Part shown: positions 55,969-64,000 of the stretch, one piece after another
Numbering within the stretch: the first letter of the stretch is position 1
How the letters are laid out: each line of letters starts with the position of its first letter
Assembly (NCBI GenBank): GCA_963565915.1
Contig: OY751485.1
Location: 3,906,001-3,970,000, forward strand
From: Entoloma clypeatum
Taxonomy: Eukaryota; Basidiomycota; Agaricomycetes; Agaricales; Entolomataceae
Reading direction: 5' to 3'
DNA length: 64,000 bases
Notes under the pieces: generated by a model
What the model was told of the DNA's origin: nothing
Seen by the model: only the letters and a program-made list of their open reading frames with translations
The model's database searches: none
Position numbers and translations under genes: made by a program

Positions 55969-56775
55969 AATGAATATCAAGATACATTGCTCTGTTCTTT
56001 ATATTATGACCCAACAGTATAATGATGAATAATGACTTTTAGAAAAAGGTCTTCAGAAGGACATGGGTGATTTTGGCAGTGACAAAGGTCACTATGATGA
56101 ACACAACCACCCTGCCAGCTTGACGACCATGATATTGAATTCTCACCTTGGACCGAATTATCAACCAGGCAGATTCCATCTCTTCAGCTTTGGCCTATTC
56201 ATCAAACTCAAATATCTTTGTGAAATCTCATTTAGTGGTCTCCGCAAGCATGGAGGTACTCCTCCAATCGCCCCACCAGGCAAATCCATAGATGATTGGG
56301 CATATCGTCTCAGCGGCTATGCTCAATATAGTGCTGGGCAAACAATAGTTGCACTTGCTACTGATATCCATGGCGGCCTTGCATGTGCAACACCAGAAAT
56401 GACAACTCTCATGTATGCTTCACATTCACAGGTTTGATATGCATCTTAACACCCCATTATATGGACAGGGACAGTGCATATGATCAAATCCTGAGCTGTA
56501 ATCAGGCAAATCTTGCCAAAGATGGACCAGTTCTCATGGATATTGGCCAACTTCATGAAAACTACATTCATATGATCCACACCTTGGTTACATATTATAC
56601 CCGGCAGCTCCCACAAGTGCTCGGCACTCAGATCGATACAGACCTATTTTTTTATTTGTTTTCTTGTGTGAGGGAACCTGGGGAGAACATTGGTATACCT
56701 CCTGACGGCAAAGCAGAGCACGTTAGATGTGTGTCATGGACAACTGCATATACTGTTAAAGTGCGATATTTGTGA

Positions 56776-57398
56776 TAAAACACTTTATTACATGTCAAGG
56801 AACATTTTACAATATAGTACATATAGAGTTATATATAAAATAGCAAAAATATAATATAGTGGACACCTAGAATCACGCCTCATGTGTTTCTGTACCAAAC
56901 AGTAGCATACAGAACCAGAATCCAACTATGTCCTGGACTGGGACACATTACTGCTTTTGCAAACTTGCAAAACACAGAACTATTAACAAACTCTGTGAAT
57001 TGGTGAATTGCAGACTATTCTTGACATCATATCTGACTAGTGCTATCACTAGTAGTGCTTTGACTTGATTGGTTTAACACATACTGGGTACACACGCCAG
57101 ACAGATGCCCTCAAAGATGACCCCCACAATGACAGAGTATAACAAGCAATGTGTACAATGATGCAATGCAGCCATTACATATGGACAAAGTATGTAGTTT
57201 GGGTTGGCAAATTAATATTATTTGTTGCGTGCCAGAATATACAAGAAATTGAAGCCAAAGGTCATGTGTGAGGCAGAAGAACAGGTTTTCTTTTTTTTGT
57301 TTGTATCATATGATATATCAGAAAACTTATAATTTATCACAGTTTTAAATTATATCACATTTGATGATAAAATTGCAAACTGAAGCAAACAGAAGAGG
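56776..57398. other. AT-rich spacer
   Basis: No gene. A T-rich tract TTTTCTTTTTTTTGTTTG is at about 57286, and the region is otherwise AT-rich without a repeat I can define. Confidence 0.55.
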
Positions 57399-58103
57399 TT
57401 GGACATTGATCAAGAAACATCTGAAAACGAGTTGATAGAGAATGCCAATGATATGAATGACAAGAACAGCAGCTTCTCAGAAATATACAAATCATGTGCT
57501 GACAGATGTGTTAGTTGGTTCTTGTGTAGATCCAATGGATCACATTGTCCAATATCTTTCCTCGTCAGGCATTGGTTGGCCTGGGAGTTGCAAGTGGGCA
57601 GCTCATTGATGTACCACCCCTCATCCGCCGCTTCAGCCAATATTGGCCAAACTCAGATGATCATTTAATTGACCTTCCACTCCTGCTTACTGTATGCAGG
57701 AAACCATCTGAGTCATCATACAGGTCTTGTTTCGGGGTATATGTTGGACTGGTGGACGTGAGACACCCCACCAAAACAAGAGGATCTGCTGAGTTTGGAC
57801 AACTTCTGCTGCTGTATTCTGATGCATCACGAGGTTTCGGAGCACTTATTTGAACAGCATTATTCCCTCATTTCAGAAACACACACCAAGCAACCGAGAC
57901 CAGGAGCAGCAACACAGCTTCCATGTTCACACTGTGAGGAGTATTGGAGTGTAGCTGTGGATGCTTTGAGACAATTACAGGATCTCAGGGTTACTGTTCA
58001 AGCACAGGAGTCGATTCTGGAGAATGGAACCTGTCTCACAATGCGCCGCGCATCAGGTTTCCATAGGTTTAACCATATGACACAGCACTGCACAAGAAAT
58101 TGA
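57399..58103 (+). pseudogene. Unrecognised decayed gene
   Basis: Overlapping short frames: MDIDQETSENELIENANDMN (57399), VASGQLIDVPPLIRRFSQYW and SDDHLIDLPLLLTVCRK (57590-57710), and CSHCEEYWSVAVDALRQLQD (about 57925). They may be exons of one gene continuing into 58.1-59.1 kb. No domain is recognised. Confidence 0.3.
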
Positions 58104-58111
58104 CGGACCCC

Positions 58112-59058
58112 TATCTGCGTTGCAGGCAGCAAGTCATGTGTCAGCAATGCAGGGAGAAATTGCTCCGCTGGCAACATATGGAAAACCAGCAACACATGGA
58201 AAACTGGCAACACAGGCAACAATTTATGTCCAACCGGCAACATAGGCAGCAATACAGGCAGTGGCAACAGGGCCTCAACTTTGTCAATGCAAACCAAGGC
58301 AGCCTTCACCTGAACCAGCTCGTCCTAAACAGAAAGCTCGTCGCAAGCCCACAAACAAGCAGTTGGCTGACATCATTCGGGAGAATGCTGAGTCGGAGCA
58401 CAACCGCATCCAGGAACACCCTTCTCTCAAGTGGACATGGGGTGTAGATTTGGAGGAGGATGACCTGCAGCACCTTTTCTGGGCTGCTGACGACACTGAA
58501 TACCGACTCCTGCACACTAGCTACGATGCCTCTTTACCTTCTGGCATCTTTCCTGGTGACTATTCTAACGACCCCTCTCTCCCCATCATGACTGGGCTCA
58601 GTTTCTCACCAGTCATATTTCAGGACCTCTTGTCAGAGCCCCCTCAGTTGACATTCCAAAGCACTTTCATGAGTTTCCACTCCATCAAGGGCGCAACTAC
58701 ATGCCAAAAGCTTCCAACAGGAACAGCACCACCTTCTCTTGCCGCTTCAACAGTCACCTCCCCTGTTGCTGCCTCTTCATCAACCAAATCCTCAGTTGCC
58801 AACCTATCCACTGTTGCTGTCTTCCTGTCTACAAGTCATCAGTCATCTGCCGCCTCAGAGAGCGGCAGGTCATCTTCGTCTTCATCTTCATCATCCGATC
58901 ATATTTCTGCTGGAGATGTCATTGCGGCAATCATATCAGATGATGGTGACAGCTCCTGTAATACTTCAGCATCCCCTGTCCCATCTCCTGCCACAGCTTT
59001 GGCCACACTCATGGAAGAACAAAGTGATGATGATGCTTTTTGGACAGATAATGACTAG
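58112..59058 (+). pseudogene. Unrecognised protein with Gln/His repeat and Ser-rich tail
   Basis: 58112-58260 encodes an imperfect repeat (WQHMENQQHMENWQHRQQ) from about 24-bp DNA units. A frame open from about 58225 to 59058 then gives KQLADIIRENAESEHNRIQE, LKWTWGVDLEEDDLQHLFWA, a middle without motifs, a poly-Ser run near 58870, and an acidic end DDDAFWTDND. No ATG fits the start and the two frames do not join, so it is either spliced in a way I cannot place or decayed. Function unknown. Confidence 0.35.
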
Positions 59059-59505
59059 TCATCCCCAGGTTCACCAAGCAATGTCTATCAGGCACTGCTT
59101 GATGAACCAATGTGGCTGGACACCTGCTGATTTCAGTGCTTACTTAGATCCTGACAAGTATATATAACTAACTGATAGATATTTCATAGATCAATTATGT
59201 CAAATATACTTGATAGGCATGCTGCCTCAGTCTACTCGCTGACTGCAATGCCACCCTCACAATGCCAGGTGACTGCATTTCCACCTGCATTTCCATCCAG
59301 TTCTTTTCCTGACTCACTGTGATTTCCATCTGCATTGCTGCCTCAATGTTTTCCCAACTTGCCGCTGCCAGCCAGCAATACCTATCAATCCCTTAGCCTT
59401 GCCACCTGGCACTCCTCCACACTCAAGGCTTGTTCAAGAGCTTTTCTGCTTCTTTCACTGCCAATTGATCAGCACTCCTTATGTGTTGTCACATTGCCAA
59501 GGGTT

Positions 59506-60202
59506 CTAATGTTCATCCATTTGCTGTTCAGTCAATAAATGTGAAGCTTTGTTTTTTCTTACCCAATGTGCTTTCACCTCTTGATGGAGCAGTGCAGGAT
59601 CAATTGAAATATCTCTCTTTTCTGAATTTGTATGATTTGTTGCCAGCCTCGCCGGCGGGTTGGGGGTTTTCAGCACTGTTGATGGTACATGATATTCTGG
59701 ATCACCATCATTTGGACCATTCACTGGTGACAGTGGCACAAAGCCTTGTGCAATGAGACCCATCATCTTGTATTGGTTCATTCAGTATCACCAGCAGATT
59801 CTGTTCTGTTGCCATGTGTATTGTTTTCACCTGTTACCACTAAGGCACTTTTTCCTGACTTGCTGCCCGGCTTGCCAACAAGCCGGCATTGCTGTCCAGA
59901 TCATGTTGCTGCCCTGGTGTGTCCTGAGTCCTTGTCTCTGGATGATGCTTCTTGGAATGAGAGGTTCATAATAATGGTATCTGTTGTTGAGCCGGTCCTC
60001 CTTCCTCTGTCCCTGTCTCTGGATATGTTGCTGTGCAACTCATGTTACCCTTCACTAAATATTTCTTGAATCGAAATGCATGTTCAACACCATGCTCTTC
60101 TTGCCGACATTTTACATGCTCGAAAAACTGTTGGATCTCATTCTTTTTGAGGTTGCATGGATCATGTATAGTGAACGAAACAGGGAGGTACTTTGGAGCC
60201 AC
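59506..60202 (-). pseudogene. Unrecognised minus-strand gene remnant
   Basis: ATG 60202 gives MAPKYLPVSFTIHDPCNLKK, then IQQFFEHVKCRQEEHGVEHA and FRFKKYLVKGNMSCTATYPE before a stop at 59969; a further frame (59781-59506) has LKTPNPPARLATNHTNSEKR. The FF.H...RQ.E....FRFK pattern looks like a genuine protein start, but I cannot name it. 59170-59500 on either strand holds Pro/Ser-rich low-complexity sequence and no supported gene. Confidence 0.3.
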
Positions 60203-60226
60203 AGAAAGTGAGGGAAGGGAAAGAAT

Positions 60227-63200
60227 ATGCTAGTGGAGGATGATGATGAAGCTATCAATATTGTGACCTACAAAGAGACCACAACACACACAAGACAGGG
60301 ACCAGTCACAAAGAGGGTGGAAGTGCTGCTCAGACCAGTGGCCTCAACTGTGGCAGGTAGCTCACAACGTCAAGAAAGACCAGAGACAAGGAAAGAGAGG
60401 ATGCCATCACATGGTGAGTATAGCAATATTGATGCAGTGGGGTTTGACATGTATGACAAGTGCCGGCAACCGTTTCGCAATATTGAACACTATTCACTGT
60501 AGCAGTACTGGACAACTTCCGCATTGCCAACTTGGAATGCAAGGCATCTGCCAGTATTCCCAAAAGCTTCGGTGGCTCACTTTTCCAACAGCACCTGGAC
60601 AAACACCGAATCTATACCAGGAGCTACTGAGAATTTCACGGTTATGGTGGTGGATGAAAAAAAAGAAATGAGCCGGGCATGGTCACAGGTCGGGCAATTT
60701 CAATTTGTCAACATCTGGGGAACTTGCAAACTTTTGCCCGGCATGCCCTCAACCTGGCATCAACATTCCATTGAACTGGAAAGATGATCCCAATAGATGG
60801 GTTTATTGTTGGTTCTTTGTGGCAGATGGAGGCTTCAAGGCAGATCATATTCAGCAAAGAACACAGCTGATATTTGGCTCTCTGAAGATGTGAGTGCTTT
60901 TTCCATGTTGGCAGCAAATAGAGACTGGCATTGCTGGTTGACTTGATGATGTTCTGGTATTATGAATACTCAGGGGATCTTGCGCGGAAAGCACCTTGTG
61001 AAAATCAATTCTGTGCCATTGAACAAGCCATGCTTGGCTCCAAAGCCTGTGATCAAACCCGCATCGTGGCCACTGCATGTGTCCGGCATGGCTGCTTTGC
61101 TCTGAATAGTATTGCAGATCTCTTCAAAGGAGAACAGCAGAAAAACATTGACTGGATACTTTTACAAGTGTTGAAATACACTAATATGGATCCAGATCAG
61201 AGTGCAATGCTCATTTATGATATAGCATGTCAGTATTTTGTCCACCTCCAGGATCATATTGGACACCTGTTGCTGGCTGGTCTTACTCTTGATAGAGCCA
61301 TTGGGCTATTTCATGTCCATGGCCACAAGGACAAGTGTTTTTTCCATTTTTCAATATCCTTCATACCAGAGTCTGGTATTACTGTGGGTGAAATATTGGA
61401 GATGCTTTGGTCATCTCTCAATGCAATCACGTCTACTGTTTGGACAGCAACACTTGCAAATCATGCCACAATTGACGATCATGCTACAGACTCAAATTAT
61501 AAAAAGCTGCTCAATATAGATGAGGATCATTCTGTACAATGTGCTGGGTTGGTGCTTTCATGTCAGTTTGTGCTATGTTTTTACTACGTGCAGGCATCTG
61601 AGGTGGCTTTTGAGACAAATATGTATTTCACCAACTTCACAGCATCTATTTCCACCCCAGATTAGCAACAATGGCTGGAAGAAATTCACCATGCTGAGAC
61701 TTGTCAGGTACAGGTTGTGGTGGCAATGGACATCCTTGGTGCATGTGAAACTTCACAGATTAATCAGCCTATCCTCACACCTGGTGAACATGCCCACACA
61801 CAAGTGGAAAAATGAGTTCAGATGGCAATTGAGATCAAAAAAAAAAACAGTGTGAACCATGATGATTACTGGCTCATCATTGATAGCTAATTGCCATGTA
61901 GGATCAATCTTCAGGATCTGCTCTGTCATATTATGAAGAGTTCAGGAGAGGAGGATGTCAAGCAGATAGTGCAGTTTTTTTAAATTTTTTTATTAACCCA
62001 ATTTATATTCCAGTGCCCGATTGCAGACCAGTTTGTAACCAAGTACAATTTATATACAGCCAACACTAATAGTGATGTGGAACAGTAGGACCCCATGAAA
62101 CGGTCCATATGAAAATACGTAGAGGTATGAGTGAGAGTTAGAGTGGTAAGTAGTAGTCCATTGCAGGCGATGAAGAGACAAAGTGAAAGAGTAGACTACC
62201 TATGTGGGAGGGAAAGAGAAGGCTAAAGGATTTTTAGCCAGAAAAGCTATGAAAGTACTTGAGTTATACTGCTGGTTAGCGGCGTCATTACAATCATACA
62301 ACCTACAGTGATGCATGATGTGTGAGACATCTTCAAGCATGGCATTATCACACTCACAATTGAAAGGCTCCGGTTTATTGGTCCATTGTCTGAATTTCCT
62401 GATGGGTGCATGTGATGTCATTGCCTGTGTGAGTCATGCAAAGAGAGACGGCGAGGTACATGCCCAGGATTTCATTCAGGGCTGTGGGTTGCAATGCCTT
62501 TTTGCCATAGCAGAGCGGAAGGAAGTGCCGACCAATAAAGGAAGACATGGCGAAGTTGGATCGCCATTCAGAGAGAGTGATCATTGTGGCAAATGTTCAT
62601 GCATATGCCATGGTTTTGGTGTGGAGAGGATCTTCCTTGAGCGCAATCCCAGTGGAGTGAATAACGGCCTTGTTAGTGAAGACATTGTCTTCGGCATTGA
62701 GGTCGCAGTGAATGTGGAGTTGCCCTCCTTGTTTGAAGAAAGGGTGCAGGAGCTCGGAGACGAGTATGGCCGTGCTTTGAGACAAGGTGGGTTTATTGAC
62801 TTGCAGTGCTTCGCGAACAGCAGAGAAGTGAACAGTGAAGACATGTATGACATGGGTGTCAGGTTTGTTGTAGAGAAGATCTGTGTGAGAATGGTCAGCA
62901 TCAAGCATGAGCAGATAGAACAGGAGAGAGTGTGGAGCCTTGGCCATCTCCGAATAGTAAACTAAATAGGGCTGAGATGTCGGGACATTCTGAACTTTGT
63001 TTTTCTGTTTTGTAAGTATGAGAGAAAGAAAGAGATGATTTTTGGTGGAAAGCCAAGTATATGTAAAATATATAAGAGGATATCATGATTAAGAGAGGGA
63101 AAGAATTGGGCTATATCAAATGCTATGACTCCTGTTTCTTTGTTCTTCCAGTTATTCCAGACTCAATTGACAATGATAGTTCCAGCATCATGCGCTGACC

Positions 63201-64000
63201 TGTAGCGCATGCTGTCAAACTGGTTCAGATGGAGAAGGTCAAACTGTCCGCAGTCGAATTGCAAACGATCAGCTAGGACCTTTTCAATGAGTTTTGCCGT
63301 CATATTGAGGAGTACAATTGGGTGGTAGGATTTGGTGGAGGAGTAGTCATCCTTGCCAGGTTTGGAAATGATTACCGTGACAGACTCCTTGAAGGCATCG
63401 GTCCATATTCCGAATTTGTAACAGGCGTTTGCCAGGGTGTGAGGTTCGCAAGAGCTTGGTGATCTTTGAGGAAAAGCTTTAGTATCTTTCATGTAACATG
63501 GTCTGATCCTGGGCTGGATGAGTTGCTATAGTTTCCCAGCAAGGCTAGGAGTTCTGTGGCGGTAAAGAGGGCCCACTCATCATGAGTAGGTTGGGGCAGG
63601 AGCAGATAGGGCAGTTATGTGAACTGCTCATTGCTGACTTTGCAAAGCTTGAGACATTGCAAGGCAGTGTTCCAGGCCAAAGTTCACGCAGAGCCATAAT
63701 TCCAACGGAAGATGATGAACCTTCTGATCTAGACAACGAAGATGACCTAGCAACACAGGACCCAGCAGTACAATTGAGTGAACCTTCAACACCTGATGGA
63801 ACAGTTTTAATACAGTCTCAACCACTGTCCATCCATACCGTCAACATCTGAGGATCCAAATTCCATCCATCATGGAATTGAACTTCATCTCAGGATACAA
63901 CAGGCAACCCGGCACCTGAAGGCATTGCATGAGGTAATTGCTGAGAAATTCTTTCAATATCCACATGTCATATGGGGAGTCATGTGCAAGAGTACTCGTA
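60227..64000 (+). pseudogene. KDZ-family transposase, copy 2, split by a LINE and cut by window end
   Basis: Frames in order: an N-terminal Arg/Thr-rich region (NIVTYKETTTHTRQGPVTKR); FCPACPQPGINIPLNWKDDP and WVYCWFFVADGGFKADHIQQ (about 60725-60855), where this family usually has DGNF; SGDLARKAPCENQFCAIEQA; MLIYDIACQYFVHLQDHI (about 61210); IGLFHVHGHKDKCFFHFSIS, FIPESGITVGEILEMLWSSL (61290-61420), DDHATDSNYKKLLNI; and the C-terminal WLEEIHHAETCQ region. The LINE at 61977-63600 interrupts it; beyond, LCELLIADFAKLETLQ continues the frame and ELHLRIQQATRHLKALHEVI (about 63875) is the usual acidic/helical tail. Frameshifts and a TAG at 61663 show decay. Distinct subfamily from the copy at 2.6 kb. 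Confidence 0.75.
61977..63600 (-). mobile_element. 5'-truncated LINE retrotransposon
   Basis: Minus strand. Flanked by a 16-bp target duplication AGCAGATAGTGCAGTT (61961-61976) / AGCAGATAGGGCAGTT (63601-63616), one mismatch. The left end is T-rich (TTTTTTAAATTTTTTT), the complement of a 3' poly-A tail. Reverse transcriptase pieces: VIISKPGKDDYSSTKSYHPI and LLNMTAKLIEKVLADRLQ (63400-63250), then motif A FDIAQFFPSLNH (about 63130-63090). The C-terminal cysteine motif CECDNAMLEDVSHIMHHC is at about 62360-62310 with SEWRSNFAMSSFIGRHF before it. Multiple frameshifts; the FADD-type motif was not found intact. A frame open on the opposite strand (62315-62965) is a shadow. Confidence 0.82.

Larger units (their letters stand above)
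48656..56775 (+). pseudogene. TET/JBP-type 2OG-Fe(II) dioxygenase gene, split by a transposon
   Basis: Family members oxidise 5-methylcytosine (or thymine) in DNA using iron and 2-oxoglutarate. Exons on the left: up to 48935, 48997-49111, 49173-49464, then 49521-49692, with 56-61-bp GT-AG introns; an in-frame TGA is at 49551. The left part ends GCSDNCAYPIIQSNIAHPIA. A 6.3-kb element (49693-55968) follows. After it the frame resumes EYQDTLLCSLYYDPT and, past an intron, DFGSDKGHYDEHNHP (metal ligands H-x-D), PGRFHLFSFGLF, FSGLRKHGGTPP (distal His) and WAYRLS (2OG-binding Arg candidate). A 56-bp intron (56413-56468) leads to the last exon, with RQLPQVLGTQIDTDLFF, ending TGA 56775. Family assignment rests on the catalytic block. 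The gene is inactivated by the insertion and the stop codon. A KDZ element lies 3.5 kb downstream. Confidence 0.75.

Noticed and set aside
62315..62965. 216-aa plus-strand open frame
   Set aside because: It is the complement of the LINE coding strand, which carries recognisable RT and cysteine motifs.

Overview
The window looks like a repeat-rich stretch of an Agaricomycete (basidiomycete fungus) genome. The few host genes are cut by many short GT-AG introns of about 45-60 bp. The repeats include KDZ transposases, a Plavaka-like transposase, a FunK1-type kinase and a TET/JBP-type dioxygenase, a combination characteristic of mushroom-forming fungi. No bacterial-style operon, rRNA or CRISPR array is present.

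Layout. 1-2.2 kb: minus-strand Ty3/gypsy remnant (family A). 2.2-4.7 kb: protease fragment of a second gypsy family (B), then a decayed KDZ transposase. 5.4-18.4 kb: an old minus-strand Ty1/copia element split twice, by a 2.4-kb hAT-like element with an 8-bp target duplication (8462-10875) and by a young intact Ty1/copia element (11246-17029; LTRs 308 bp each with one difference, 5-bp target duplication). 18.8-25.9 kb: the only conserved host island, with alanyl-tRNA synthetase, ribosomal protein uS13 (RPS18), an unrecognised 206-aa protein, NF-YA/HAP2 and a SAP-domain THO1/SARNP-like protein. 26.4-45.8 kb: two family-B gypsy elements, each with a spliced gene on the opposite strand between pol and the 3' LTR; the first has a 2.9-kb element inside its 5' LTR and a MITE inside gag. 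45.8-48.6 kb: no clear gene apart from a tRNA-like sequence. 48.7-56.8 kb: a TET/JBP-type dioxygenase gene split by a 6.3-kb inverted-repeat element that contains Plavaka-like and FunK1 kinase remnants. 57.4-64 kb: unrecognised decaying genes and a second KDZ transposase, itself split by a 5'-truncated LINE.

How the parts relate. The host island is housekeeping: translation (AlaRS, uS13), CCAAT-dependent transcription (HAP2) and mRNA export/RNP assembly (THO1). The rest is layered transposon-in-transposon insertion. In four places the host frame, a paralogous empty site or the target duplication lets the insertion be placed exactly. Older copies are rich in C-to-T and G-to-A differences at CpG relative to fresher copies, as expected where transposons are CpG-methylated; a TET/JBP oxidase beside KDZ elements fits that setting but is itself broken here.

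The strongest candidates for something undescribed are (1) the antisense, spliced Zn2Cys6-like gene of gypsy family B, (2) a strand-specific excess of the hexamer AGTACC through the young copia element in all reading frames, and (3) the inverted-repeat element with kinase cargo inside the dioxygenase gene. All product names rest on motif recognition by eye; no database search was run.
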